Of a stretch of DNA of 64,000 nucleotides, positions 28,931-37,756 are shown piece by piece. A model generated the notes under the pieces. That model made no database searches. It was not told the DNA's origin and saw nothing but the letters and a program-made list of their open reading frames with translations. Source of the stretch: Mesorhizobium sp. B2-1-1. GTDB taxonomy: Bacteria > Pseudomonadota > Alphaproteobacteria > Rhizobiales > Rhizobiaceae. A program made the translations under genes and the position numbers. The DNA lies in contig NZ_CP083954.1 in NCBI RefSeq assembly GCF_006442975.2, positions 3,479,501 to 3,543,500 on the forward strand, read 5' to 3'. How positions within the stretch are numbered: position 1 is the stretch's first letter; every line of letters begins with the position of its first letter.

Positions 28931-29002
28931 CAGGTTGCCTCTCGCCCTACCTTGCTTTACGGCCACTGCCGGCGCAACGGAATTGATCTGGTGCGGATCA
29001 CA

Positions 29003-29032
29003 CATGGTTGATGAGCCCCATGGTTGATGAGC
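29003..29032 (+). repeat. Tandem 14-bp direct repeat upstream of folP
   Basis: CATGGTTGATGAGC occurs at 29003-29016 and 29019-29032, ending two bases before the folP start codon. Each copy contains an ATG opening a very short frame; the second (MVDEQ) stops at a TGA that overlaps the folP ATG. Confidence 0.7.
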
Positions 29033-29033
29033 A

Positions 29034-29885
29034 ATGACGGCGAGGCGATGGCAGTTGGCGCACGGACGCCATCTCGACCTTGGCGACAAGGCCGTGGTGG
29101 TCGGCATTCTCAATGTCACGCCCGACAGTTTTTCCGACGGCGGTCTGTTCGATGCCGCCGAGACCGCGCTGGTCCAGGCGCGCCGCATGCTGGGCGAAGG
29201 CGCCCGGGTCGTCGATGTCGGCGGTGAATCGACAAGGCCGGGCGCGTCCGCGATCACGGCGGGCGAGGAGCAGGCGCGCATCCTGCCGGTGATCGAGGCG
29301 CTGGCGGGTTCCGGCGAGGTGCTGATTTCGGTCGACACCTATCGCGCCGAGACCGCGCGGCTGGCCGTCGCGGCCGGGGCACATATCGTCAACGACGTCT
29401 GGGGCTTGCAGCGGGAGCCGGACATTGCGCGTGTCGCAGCCGAAACCGGCGCGGGGCTCATCATCATGCATACCGGGCGGGATCGCCGAAAACTGCCCGA
29501 CGTCATCGCCGACCAGTTCGCGTTCCTCGAAAAATCACTGGAAATCGCCCGCCGACACGGCATCGCCGACGATCATATCGTTCTCGATGCCGGCTTCGGC
29601 TTCGCCAAGGAGACGACCGAGGATAACCTCGACCTGATGGCGCGGTTTTCCGAGCTCAACGCCCTCGGATTTCCGCTGATGGCCGGAACCTCGCGAAAAC
29701 GCTTCATCGGCACCGTCACGGGCCGCGATGCCGCCGAAAGAGGGGCTGGGACTGCGGCGACGAGCGTCATACTGAGATTGAAGGGCGCCGACCTGTTTCG
29801 CGTCCACGATGTCGCAATCAACGTGGACGCGCTGGCCGTGGCGGATGCTATGCTGGCGCGCGAAACCGCAGTTTCGGAACGCTGA
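29034..29885 (+). CDS. folP: Dihydropteroate synthase
   Basis: Condenses p-aminobenzoate with dihydropterin pyrophosphate in folate synthesis; it is the sulfonamide target. Signature motifs are GILNVTPDSFSDGG, VDVGGESTRPGA, VNDVWG and the C-terminal AGTSRKRFIG with the pterin-binding lysine and arginine. At 283 residues it has family length. It is followed by folB (3-base gap) and folK (overlap), forming a compact folate operon. Confidence 0.95.
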   Translation: MTARRWQLAHGRHLDLGDKAVVVGILNVTPDSFSDGGLFDAAETALVQARRMLGEGARVVDVGGESTRPGASAITAGEEQARILPVIEALAGSGEVLISVDTYRAETARLAVAAGAHIVNDVWGLQREPDIARVAAETGAGLIIMHTGRDRRKLPDVIADQFAFLEKSLEIARRHGIADDHIVLDAGFGFAKETTEDNLDLMARFSELNALGFPLMAGTSRKRFIGTVTGRDAAERGAGTAATSVILRLKGADLFRVHDVAINVDALAVADAMLARETAVSER

Positions 29886-29888
29886 ACC

Positions 29889-30248
29889 ATGTATGTCATC
29901 CGCCTGAAGAATTGCGCCTTCTTTGCCCGGCACGGGGTGCTGGACGAGGAGGAGGCGCTCGGCCAGCGCTTCTATGTCGACGCCTCGCTCACCGTGGAGC
30001 CCGGGCGCGCGCTGGTCGACGATGCCATCGGGGAAACCGTCAACTACGGCGTTGCCTTCACGGTGATCGAGGAGATCATCACCGGACACAGGCGCTTCCT
30101 GATTGAGGCGCTGGCCCTGGAAGTCGCAAAAGCCCTGACGGAACGCTTCCCGCAGATCAGGAAAGCCGAAATCACGGTCCGCAAGCCGAATGCGCCGGTG
30201 CCCGGCGTGCTCGATTACGTCGAGGTGACCGTTGTCTGGCCGCAGTAA
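29889..30248 (+). CDS. folB: Dihydroneopterin aldolase
   Basis: A 119-residue folate enzyme that cleaves dihydroneopterin to 6-hydroxymethyl-dihydropterin. The conserved tyrosine and glutamate region (GVLDEEEALGQRFYVD), VNYG and FLIEALA are visible, with the lysine in VRKPNAPVPG. It begins three bases after the folP stop and overlaps folK by 17 bases, indicating translational coupling. Confidence 0.92.
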   Translation: MYVIRLKNCAFFARHGVLDEEEALGQRFYVDASLTVEPGRALVDDAIGETVNYGVAFTVIEEIITGHRRFLIEALALEVAKALTERFPQIRKAEITVRKPNAPVPGVLDYVEVTVVWPQ

Positions 30249-30759
30249 CACCGTCTATCTCAGCCTTGGCGGCAATCTCGGCGATCCGGCGAGTTCGATG
30301 GCGGCGGCGCTGCGCCTGCTCGACGCCGATGCCGCCACTCGCGTGGCCGCGGTGTCCTCGCTCTACCGCACGCCGCCCTGGGGCAAGCTCGACCAGCCCG
30401 ACTTCCTGAACGCCGCCGCGGAACTCTCGACACGGCTCTCGCCGCGGGCATTGCTCGACCTGTGCCTCGATGCAGAGCGCAAGCTGAAGCGCGTGCGCGA
30501 GGAGCGCTGGGGGCCGCGCCTGATCGATATCGACATCCTGGTTTTCGGCGACCGCGTCATCCACAAAACCGGCTTGGAAGTGCCGCATCCGCGCATGCTT
30601 GAACGTGCCTTCGTGCTGGCGCCGCTGGCCGAGATCGCGCCCGATCTTGCGGTAAGCGGGCGAAGCGTCTCGGAGCGGCTGGCCGCCGTCGATGCGGCCG
30701 GTATCGAACGCCTGCCGTCGGGCCGCGACTGGTGGCTGGATAGACCAGCGTCAGCCTGA
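30232..30759 (+). CDS. folK: 6-hydroxymethyl-dihydropterin pyrophosphokinase (HPPK)
   Basis: Transfers pyrophosphate from ATP to hydroxymethyl-dihydropterin, the substrate of FolP. Motifs are YLSLGGNLGDP, YRTPPWG, RWGPRLIDIDIL (metal-binding D-x-D) and VPHPRMLERAFVLAPL. The start is a TTG at 30232: an AGGTGA Shine-Dalgarno lies at optimal distance and no ATG occurs before residue 23. The 3' end overlaps the convergent DUF924 gene by 9 bases. Confidence 0.92.
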   Translation: MSGRSNTVYLSLGGNLGDPASSMAAALRLLDADAATRVAAVSSLYRTPPWGKLDQPDFLNAAAELSTRLSPRALLDLCLDAERKLKRVREERWGPRLIDIDILVFGDRVIHKTGLEVPHPRMLERAFVLAPLAEIAPDLAVSGRSVSERLAAVDAAGIERLPSGRDWWLDRPASA

Positions 30760-31296
30760 GAACCCGCCATCGTCCAGAAAGGTTTTTTCCTCCGGCGTGG
30801 TCTCACGACCGAGCATCTTGTTGCGATGCGGAAAACGGCCGAAGCGCCGGATGATGTCGAGGTGTTCTTCGGCGTATTTGAGGTAGTCCGGCGCGTTGGC
30901 CGCGGTGAGCTCGACCGACCGTTCCTGGTCGGCGAGCAATTCCGAATGTTCGAACGGCAGATACAGGAACACCCGCAATTCCGGTTCGAGCGCCAGATCC
31001 TGGCCTGACGTTACGGCTTTTTGGGCAAAATGCTTCGCCAGCGGGTCCGTGGCGTACATGTGGCCGGTGCCGCGAAAGCAGTTGCGCGGAAACTGATCGA
31101 GCAGGATCATCAACGCCAGCGAGCCTTCGGCATGCTCCGACCAGCCGTCGCATTCGCGCCGTGCGGCCGCGTAGTGCAGCTCAAGAAAGCGGTTGCGGAA
31201 ATCGCCGTCGAAAACATCGCTTTTTTCGAACCATGCGTCCGCTCCGGCATCACGCCAGAATCTGGTGACCGACAGGGCTCTGCTGTCCAAATCCAT
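30751..31296 (-). CDS. DUF924 family protein
   Basis: A 181-residue protein with the DUF924 hallmarks: an N-terminal FWRDAGADAWFEKSD, SLALMILLDQFPRN, FLYLPFEHSE and the C-terminal FGRFPHRNKMLGR. The fold is all-helical, tetratricopeptide-like; function unknown. It starts 12 bases after the stop of the upstream Kef-type gene on the same strand, so the two are probably co-transcribed. Confidence 0.85.
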   Translation of the reverse strand: MDLDSRALSVTRFWRDAGADAWFEKSDVFDGDFRNRFLELHYAAARRECDGWSEHAEGSLALMILLDQFPRNCFRGTGHMYATDPLAKHFAQKAVTSGQDLALEPELRVFLYLPFEHSELLADQERSVELTAANAPDYLKYAEEHLDIIRRFGRFPHRNKMLGRETTPEEKTFLDDGGFSG

Positions 31297-31308
31297 GCTT
31301 TTCTCCTA

Positions 31309-33153
31309 TCAGCCCGCCGGCTCGGACTTGTGCAGAACGCCGGCCGTTTCCTCGTTGAGCGCCTGGCCGGGGCGGCGCGGCGTGGAGAGCGGCGTCGGGA
31401 TCGGCGTGCCGATATTGCCCTTCAGGAAACGCTGTCCGGAGCGGATGCCTTCGGCGAGCTGCGTCTCGAAGCGGGCGGTGTCGCGGCGGCGGACATCTTC
31501 GACCACCTCGGCGACGTCTTCCGGGTCGACGCCCAGGGCCTCCAGCGTCGAACCGCCAAAAACCAGCGCCGATTCGAATGTTTCACGCAGCTGATAGTCG
31601 ACGCCTGTGCGGATGAGCTGTAGCGCGGTGCCTCGGTCGAAGGCGCGCGCCAGCACGGTGAGCAAGGGAAACTCGGCTTTGACGAGCTCGGCGATGCGTA
31701 CGGCGGCATCGGGTTTGTCGACGCAGATGAGCACGGCGCGTGCGCGCCCGGCACCGGCAGCGTGCAGGATGTCCAGCCGCGTGCCGTCGCCGTAGTAGAC
31801 CTTGAAGCCGAAATCGGCCGCCGCCTGGATCATCTCGACATCGTTGTCGATGATCGACACGTCGATGCCGCGCAGCAGCAATGGCTGGCTGGCGATCTGG
31901 CCGAAGCGGCCGAATCCGATGATCAGCACGCTGCCGGTCAGCCCTTCGGCGACGTCGACGCCATCCAGCGACAGCTCGTCGCGCGGCGTCAGATACCGCA
32001 ACGCGACGATCGCCAGCGGCGTCAGCACCATGGAGATGATGACGATGGCCGTCAGCGTCGCGTTGGCCTGGCCGTCGATGATGCCGACGGAAGCGGCGGC
32101 CGAATAGAGGACGAAGGCGAATTCGCCGCCTTGCGCCATGAAGACGGCGCGTTCCAGCGCCTCGCGATGGCCCGATTTCAGGATGCGGGCGACGATGTAG
32201 ATGCCGAGCGCCTTCATGACCATGTAGGCAACGACATAGACGGCGATCAGCCGCCAGTTCTGAACCACCACATGCAGGTCGAGCGACATGCCCACGGCGA
32301 GAAAGAACAGGCCGAGCAGGATGCCGCGAAACGGTTCGATATCGGCTTCGAGCTGGTGGCGGAAGGTCGATTCGGACAGCAGCACGCCGGCCAGGAACGC
32401 GCCCATCGCCATCGACAGGCCGCTGAGCTGCATGGCAAGGGCGGATCCGAGAACGACCAGAAGGGCGGCCGCCGTCATCACCTCGCGAGCGCGGGCATCC
32501 GCCAGGATACGGAAGAAAGGGTTGAGCAGAAAACGTCCGGCCAGCACCAGGCCGATGATCGCGGCAAGGCCGATACCGACCTCGGCCAGCCGCTCCGACA
32601 GGCTGGTGTCGGTGCCGCCTGGCGCCAGGAACGCGATCAGGGCCAGCAGCGGCACGATCGCCAGATCCTCCAGCAGCAGGATGGAGACGATGCGCTGGCC
32701 CTTGGGCGAGGCGATTTCGCCGCGCTCTTCCAGAAGCTGCATGACGATCGCCGTCGAGGTCAGCACGAAGCCGGCTCCGGCGACGAAGGATTGCGCGATG
32801 GAAAAGCCTCCGGCTATTCCCACGCCGGTCAGCAAGACCGCGCAGACCCCGACCTGAAGCGCGCCCAGGCCGAAGATCTCGCGGCGCAAGCCCCAGAGCC
32901 GCGACGGCTGCATCTCCAGCCCGATAATGAACAGGAACATCACGACGCCGAGCTCGGCGACGTGGAGGATGGCTCCCGATTCGGAAAACACACCGATGCC
33001 GAACGGGCCGATCACCACGCCCGCGGCCAGATAGCCGAGAATCGAACCCAGGCCCATACGTTTGAAGATCGGAACGGCGACAACACCCGCGGCGAGCAGC
33101 GCCACCACCTGAACAAGCTCGCTGCCCGCTGCCTCTGCCGCCATTCCCGCCAT
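31309..33153 (-). CDS. Kef-type K+/H+ antiporter (CPA2 family) with RCK domain
   Basis: A 614-residue inner-membrane monovalent cation-proton antiporter. About 12 transmembrane helices cover residues 10-385 (LGYLAAGVVIGPFGIG, ELGVVMFLFIIGLEM, TSTAIVMQLLEERGE, LLEDLAIVPLLALI). A cytoplasmic TrkA-N/RCK nucleotide-binding domain follows (VLIIGFGRFGQ, near residue 410), then a short tail with a disordered proline-rich end. This is the KefB/KefC architecture; a KefF/KefG flavoprotein partner is not adjacent. Glutathione-adduct gating is therefore not certain. Confidence 0.9.
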   Translation of the reverse strand: MAGMAAEAAGSELVQVVALLAAGVVAVPIFKRMGLGSILGYLAAGVVIGPFGIGVFSESGAILHVAELGVVMFLFIIGLEMQPSRLWGLRREIFGLGALQVGVCAVLLTGVGIAGGFSIAQSFVAGAGFVLTSTAIVMQLLEERGEIASPKGQRIVSILLLEDLAIVPLLALIAFLAPGGTDTSLSERLAEVGIGLAAIIGLVLAGRFLLNPFFRILADARAREVMTAAALLVVLGSALAMQLSGLSMAMGAFLAGVLLSESTFRHQLEADIEPFRGILLGLFFLAVGMSLDLHVVVQNWRLIAVYVVAYMVMKALGIYIVARILKSGHREALERAVFMAQGGEFAFVLYSAAASVGIIDGQANATLTAIVIISMVLTPLAIVALRYLTPRDELSLDGVDVAEGLTGSVLIIGFGRFGQIASQPLLLRGIDVSIIDNDVEMIQAAADFGFKVYYGDGTRLDILHAAGAGRARAVLICVDKPDAAVRIAELVKAEFPLLTVLARAFDRGTALQLIRTGVDYQLRETFESALVFGGSTLEALGVDPEDVAEVVEDVRRRDTARFETQLAEGIRSGQRFLKGNIGTPIPTPLSTPRRPGQALNEETAGVLHKSEPAG

Positions 33154-33407
33154 TCCGCTCGTTTGAGGACCGCAGCCTGTGCGGTCGGGTCAAGACGCCT
33201 CGGATCAGGCGCCAGCGCCCCAAGGATAGGGGCTTCGGCGGGCATGTAACAGCCCGAATCCTGCGGCGGGCAATGTTGCAGGCACGTTACACAAGTTGAG
33301 CGCGAGGCCGCGTTGCGTCTGGCTGCAATCGGAGGTTAAGCACGCTCGGCTTCGGCCAGTGGAGGGTGTGGCGATCAAGCCGCGCCCTTTTTGAGGAGAT
33401 GACTGAC

Positions 33408-33591
33408 ATGAAGAAGTTTTTGCTCGTTGCCGTCGGCCGCCGCGCTGCAGGAGGCGGTTACCAAGGATCCGTCCAAGGCGGCCGATCTGACGGCCAAGGT
33501 GCAAGAGGTGACGACCAAATATCAGGGCACCACGACCCTGGCCGACGCCTGCAAGGCCTATGATGAGGTGACGGCGGCGATCAAGGGCTGA
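33408..33591 (+). pseudogene. Small secreted protein, frameshifted
   Basis: A GAGGAG Shine-Dalgarno and ATG at 33408 start a signal-peptide-like MKKFLLVAV, but the frame then turns into arginine/glycine-rich nonsense. From about 33436 the next frame reads a coherent soluble peptide (ALQEAVTKDPSKAADL, then KYQGTTTLADACKAYDEV) to a TGA at 33589-33591. The join implies a frame change, possibly with loss of most of the signal peptide. Either the gene is broken or there is a sequencing error. A terminator follows, as expected for a real small gene. Confidence 0.7.
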
Positions 33592-33614
33592 TCGTTCCTA
33601 TCGACGTCTTCAAA

Positions 33615-33649
33615 AGGAGGCGGTGGCGATGGGCCGCCGTCTCTTTTTG
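33615..33649 (+). terminator. Terminator between convergent genes
   Basis: A GC-rich stem (GGCGG at 33619-33623 with CCGCC at 33634-33638, extended imperfectly) is followed by TCTCTTTTT on the plus strand. On the minus strand the stem ends in TCCTTTT, so it may serve both the small plus-strand gene and the exported-protein gene. Confidence 0.55.
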
Positions 33650-33677
33650 TGTTTGGTTACAGGCGGTTGATACGCGC

Positions 33678-34229
33678 TCAGTTCGGCGCGATGGAGCCGA
33701 CTTCGATCGCGTCGACCCGCTTCAGGCTCATGCCGATCACCGGCACCAGCTGGTCCGCGACGCGCACTGCAACCGTCACCGTCATCGAATTGTCGTCGGG
33801 GATGCGTGCCTGCATGACGCCGCGCAGCTGGTTGCGGTTGATGGTGAACACCACCTTGCGGGCATCGACCACATTGCCGCCGATGATATCGAGGCCGGCA
33901 CCGGCCGCGCCGCCCATGAAGGAGCCCTTGTAATCGCGCCCCTTGCGCTCGATCTTGGCCGACATCGGCTGGGTGAACATGCCCACACGGCAGCCGCCGT
34001 CGAGCGTCATGCCCATCTTGCCGTCGGGCGTCGAGCCGGTGAAGCTGCAATTGAACTTCGTGCCCTTGTATTTGCCGGCGACGATCTCGCCCGGGCCCAC
34101 CCACTTGCCTTCGGCGGACCGGAAGAACTGCTTGTCCGGCTCCGCCGCGGACGCCTGTGCGGCAATGCCGGCGACAGTGGTGATCGCAACCGCCAGGGGC
34201 AACAGGCTGGACAGAATTACGCTTTTCAT
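33678..34229 (-). CDS. Exported protein of unknown function
   Basis: A 183-residue protein with a signal peptide ending near AAQASA. The mature part is beta-rich with glycine repeats (KWVGPGEIVAGKYKGTKFNCSFTG, GGCRVGMFTQPMSAK) and two cysteines that could form a disulphide. I do not recognise the family. The ATG at 34229 is chosen because the signal peptide starts there; an in-frame ATG at 34283 adds residues without signal character. Confidence 0.65.
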   Translation of the reverse strand: MKSVILSSLLPLAVAITTVAGIAAQASAAEPDKQFFRSAEGKWVGPGEIVAGKYKGTKFNCSFTGSTPDGKMGMTLDGGCRVGMFTQPMSAKIERKGRDYKGSFMGGAAGAGLDIIGGNVVDARKVVFTINRNQLRGVMQARIPDDNSMTVTVAVRVADQLVPVIGMSLKRVDAIEVGSIAPN

Positions 34230-34319
34230 CGACGACACCCGGCAACAAAGAGGCTGTTTTGGAACCAGTGCGACCATGAACAAGATTGGTTAATGCTTCG
34301 TCACTGCCAAGGTCGTCGT

Positions 34320-35444
34320 TCACTTGCCAGGCGGGGTGTTCTCGCTTTCCTTCCTGCTTGCGAACGATGTCAGCGCGGAGAGGAAATCACCCAGTCCCGG
34401 CCGTTTTGCCGCACTGAAGGGCAGGGGGCGCGCCGTCTCCATCGCGGCGATGCCGATGCGCGCCGTCATCATGCCGTTGACGACGCCTTCGCCGAGCTTG
34501 GCGGAGAGGCGCGCAGCCAGGCCGTGGCCGACGATCTGCTGGACGAAACTGTCGCCGACGGCGATCGAACCGGTGACCGCCAGATGCGCCAGCACGCTGC
34601 GCGCCAGGCGAAAGAAACCCAGTGTTCCCGGCCGCCCGCCATAGAGTTCCGAAAGGCGCCGGATGAGGCGCCCGGCCTCGAACACGACATAGGCTACGTC
34701 GACGAGCGCACGCGGACTGACGGCCGTCACCAGCGACACGCGTTTGGCGGCTTCCAGGATCATGATCTTGGCCCTGGCGTCGAGAGGGCCAAGGATCTCC
34801 GCCTCAGCGAGACGCACCAGATTGGCGCCATCGATGATCTCGTCGCGCAGATCGGCCAGCGCGCGCCTGCCCGCAGCCGTTTCGGGTTTGGCCGCGACGA
34901 AGGCCGACAGCTCGTCGACCACCAATCGCGCCGCCTTGGGATCGTCGCGTGCAATCGCATCGAGCGCACGTTTCTGCAGCTTTTCGACCTCGGCAAGCCG
35001 GGCGATCGCCAGGAACTCGCGAATCAGGATCACCACCAGCGCCAGCACGGCGACGGCAGCCATGCCGGCGGCCAGCCAACCCAGCCACTCGGCGCGCGCG
35101 AACAGATCGCGAATGAGCTGATCGGTCCACAGGCCGATGGCCAGCGAAACCAGCACCCCGAACGCGCCGAAGAAGATGGAGCCAAGCAATGAACGTTTCC
35201 TGCGAGCGACTGCCGGCGGCGGTTCGGCAGCGACGATGTCCGGCTCGTCGAACACGTCGATCTCCGACGGGATGACCAGCGCGACATCGCTCTTCACCGC
35301 GCGGGGCTTGCGCTGTGTGTCGGTCTGGACACGGCGCGCCTCCGGCGCCCCGGCCTGGGCACGGCGCGCCTGCGCCGCGTCCTGCTGCGGCGATGTGGCC
35401 TCCGGTTCGATGCGGAATGCCGCCGGCTTGCGGGGCGCGGTCAT
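34320..35444 (-). CDS. YcjF/TIGR01620-type membrane protein (DUF697)
   Basis: A 374-residue inner-membrane protein. Residues 1-85 are a polar, disordered N-terminus; two transmembrane helices follow (about 86-105 and 120-142); the C-terminal half is the DUF697-like domain (KRVSLVTAVSPRALVDVAYVVFEAGRLIRRL). It overlaps the upstream YcjX-like gene by 4 bases (ATGA), a sign of coupled translation. In enterics YcjX and YcjF are linked to the phage-shock response; the role in rhizobia is not established. Confidence 0.82.
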   Translation of the reverse strand: MTAPRKPAAFRIEPEATSPQQDAAQARRAQAGAPEARRVQTDTQRKPRAVKSDVALVIPSEIDVFDEPDIVAAEPPPAVARRKRSLLGSIFFGAFGVLVSLAIGLWTDQLIRDLFARAEWLGWLAAGMAAVAVLALVVILIREFLAIARLAEVEKLQKRALDAIARDDPKAARLVVDELSAFVAAKPETAAGRRALADLRDEIIDGANLVRLAEAEILGPLDARAKIMILEAAKRVSLVTAVSPRALVDVAYVVFEAGRLIRRLSELYGGRPGTLGFFRLARSVLAHLAVTGSIAVGDSFVQQIVGHGLAARLSAKLGEGVVNGMMTARIGIAAMETARPLPFSAAKRPGLGDFLSALTSFASRKESENTPPGK

Positions 35445-36919
35445 GCCAGATGGTCTCCGATCAGGAACTGCAAGGCACGGTCGAGCCGGATATGCGGCAG
35501 TGACAGCATGACGCCCTCGGCCGTGCGCTCGAGTTTTGGCGGGCGAAAACGCACGAAGCGGATCGCCGGGTCGGTATTGTCCTGCCTGTGCGCTCCCCCG
35601 GGAGCTTCGAAGACAGCATCAATTTTCTCCGGTAAATCACCGGGAAATATGGCCGTTTCAGCTTTCCCGTCAAAGGTGTCGCCATTGATTGTCTCGCCCG
35701 CGAGCGGTGTGCCGATGATGACCGGCAATGTCTCGCGGCCCTGTTTGACGGTGCCTTCCCGTGTTGCGCGCACCGCCGCCATGGCGACGACGTCGACGCC
35801 GGCGCCGGTGAAATTCGCCCGCGCCACGGCGCGGTCTGCCAGCCGCCGCACGATCGCCTGCAAGCGGTCATGGCTGTCGTGATGCAGGTGGTCGGCCTTG
35901 GTGGCGGCGATCAGGATACGATCGATGCGCCGCGAGAAAAGATCGGTGAGGAAGCTGCCGCGTCCAGGACGGAAACAGGCGAGGATCTCGGTCACCGCGC
36001 GCTCCAGGTCGGCCATGGCTCCGGGGCCGGCGTTCAGCGCCTGCATGGCGTCGATCAGCACGATCTGGCGGTCGAGCCGGGTGATGTGTTCGCGGAAGAA
36101 GGGTTTGACGACATGGGTCTTGTAGGCCTCGTAGCGCCTTTCCATCATCGCGTGCAGCGAGCCGCTGCGCGGGCGCTTGTCGCCCAGGCTGGCCAGAGGA
36201 GCGAAGGTCAATGCGGGCGAGCCTTCGAGATCGCCAGGCATCAGGAAACGGCCCGGCGGCAAAGTCGAAAGCGCCCGCTCGTCGAGCTTGCAGGCTTTGA
36301 GATAGGCGGCGAAATCCTCGGCCAGGCGGCGCGCCGTCATCTCCTCGGCATCGGCGTTCGGGTCGATCTCGGCCGATAGCGCCCGCCAGGCCCGCGACAG
36401 GTCCTCGCGCACCGGCAACGCAGCCATTTCAAGGGCTTCGCGCGAAAAATCGGCGAAGGATTTTCCGAGCAGCGGCAGGTCGAGCAGCCATTCGCCGGGA
36501 TAGTCGACGATGTCGACCGACAGTTTTCCGGAGGAAAACATCCTGTTCCAGCCGGAGGCCGATTCATATTCGATGGTCAGCCGCAATTCGGAGATGGCGC
36601 GTGTCGAATCGGGCCAGACGCGGTCGTTCACCAAGGCGGCGATATGGTCCTCGTACTGGAATCGGGGCACCGCGTCGTCGGGCTGCTCTTCGAGGAAAGC
36701 GCGCGCGATGCGCCCGGATTTCTGCGCCTCGAACAGCGGCAGGCGCCCGCCGTGAATAAGGTTGTGGACCAGCGCCGAGATGAAAACCGTCTTGCCCGCC
36801 CTGGAAAGACCCGTGACGCCCAGCCGCAGCGACGGCGAAAATAGCCCGCTGGCGCGGCCCGAAAGCGTGTCGAGCGCAATTCTCGCCTCGTCGGTGAAAG
36901 TGGTCAGCGATGACGCCAA
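35441..36919 (-). CDS. YcjX-like P-loop GTPase
   Basis: A 492-residue member of the YcjX family. The P-loop reads LSRAGKTVFISALVHNL; further conserved segments are VDIVDYPGEWLLDLPLL (the D-x-x-G switch region) and RIDRILIAATKADHLH (the nucleotide specificity motif T-K-A-D). The start is a TTG at 36919 with AGAGA upstream; no ATG gives the same N-terminus. It is coupled to the YcjF-like gene by a 4-base overlap. Confidence 0.85.
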   Translation of the reverse strand: MASSLTTFTDEARIALDTLSGRASGLFSPSLRLGVTGLSRAGKTVFISALVHNLIHGGRLPLFEAQKSGRIARAFLEEQPDDAVPRFQYEDHIAALVNDRVWPDSTRAISELRLTIEYESASGWNRMFSSGKLSVDIVDYPGEWLLDLPLLGKSFADFSREALEMAALPVREDLSRAWRALSAEIDPNADAEEMTARRLAEDFAAYLKACKLDERALSTLPPGRFLMPGDLEGSPALTFAPLASLGDKRPRSGSLHAMMERRYEAYKTHVVKPFFREHITRLDRQIVLIDAMQALNAGPGAMADLERAVTEILACFRPGRGSFLTDLFSRRIDRILIAATKADHLHHDSHDRLQAIVRRLADRAVARANFTGAGVDVVAMAAVRATREGTVKQGRETLPVIIGTPLAGETINGDTFDGKAETAIFPGDLPEKIDAVFEAPGGAHRQDNTDPAIRFVRFRPPKLERTAEGVMLSLPHIRLDRALQFLIGDHLA

Positions 36920-36981
36920 AATTGTCTCTCGATGCTGCGACAGGTCCGATATAGGCGTTGCCGTGCTGGTTTGAAATGGCG

Positions 36982-37485
36982 TCAGAGGTCAGCCGGCGTC
37001 AGGAATGCCTCGAGATAGCCGGCACCCTGGGCGGCCCCGGCAAGATCGCCGCTGAAGCGCACGACCGCCAGGCCCGAGGTCGGGAAACCATGATTGAGCA
37101 TGGCGCGGGCGCTTTCCTCGCCATCGCCGGACACCGCCATGGCGAGATCCTCCGTCATCGGATTGTGGCCGACGAGCAGCATCGAACCCACCCCACCATT
37201 GTCCCGGATGAGGCTGAGGTACGCGGCCGCGTCCTCGCTGTAGAGCGCGTCGACGAACAGAACCCGGCCGGTGTCGGCCCGACCGGCCACGCCTTCCAGC
37301 GTCTCCTTCGCGCGCCGGGCTGTGGAGCAAAGCGTCAGATCGGGCACATAGGAGCGCGACCGCATGGCGATGCCCATCGCCTCCGCATCAGCGCGGCCGG
37401 ACGCATCGAGAGGGCGATCGAAATCACGCATGCCGGGCAGCGCCCATCCGGCTTTGGCGTGCCTCAACAGATAAAGCCTGCTCAC
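36982..37485 (-). CDS. SixA-type histidine phosphatase
   Basis: A 167-residue member of the histidine phosphatase superfamily. The catalytic motif is LLRHAKAGW (R-H-A) near residue 9, the second histidine lies in LLVGHNP, and the conserved arginine pair in STARRAKETLEG. SixA proteins dephosphorylate Hpt domains, so a target such as the orphan Hpt protein in this window is conceivable but unproven. The start is GTG with a GGAGG Shine-Dalgarno. It lies 62 bases upstream of the YcjX-like gene. Confidence 0.85.
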   Translation of the reverse strand: MSRLYLLRHAKAGWALPGMRDFDRPLDASGRADAEAMGIAMRSRSYVPDLTLCSTARRAKETLEGVAGRADTGRVLFVDALYSEDAAAYLSLIRDNGGVGSMLLVGHNPMTEDLAMAVSGDGEESARAMLNHGFPTSGLAVVRFSGDLAGAAQGAGYLEAFLTPADL

Positions 37486-37694
37486 CCAACCTCCACCGTG
37501 CCAACAGCCCGAACCGTGCTGTGATTAGCCATAAGAACAGCGTGGCGCACAATGGCAGTCGTTTTTCGGACATGACGAATCATCAGCCGGCGGCCGCCAG
37601 TTCGAAGGATCCGGTACCTAAGACCAGCCCGAATCACCTCAATCGCGCTCATCGAGGCAGATTAACAATTGCGTGAATCGGTAATCGATTGCGC

Positions 37695-37723
37695 TTGTGC
37701 AGGCGTTTGACCGCGAATATATA
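37695..37723 (+). promoter_or_regulatory. Candidate sigma-70 promoter of dksA
   Basis: TTGTGC (37695-37700), a 17-base spacer and TATATA (37718-37723) lie just before the dksA start. The predicted transcript would begin near 37730 with a leader of about 27 bases. Confidence 0.5.
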
Positions 37724-37756
37724 GGCGCCAAATTTGGGGCTGTTTGGGTGAGTCGA

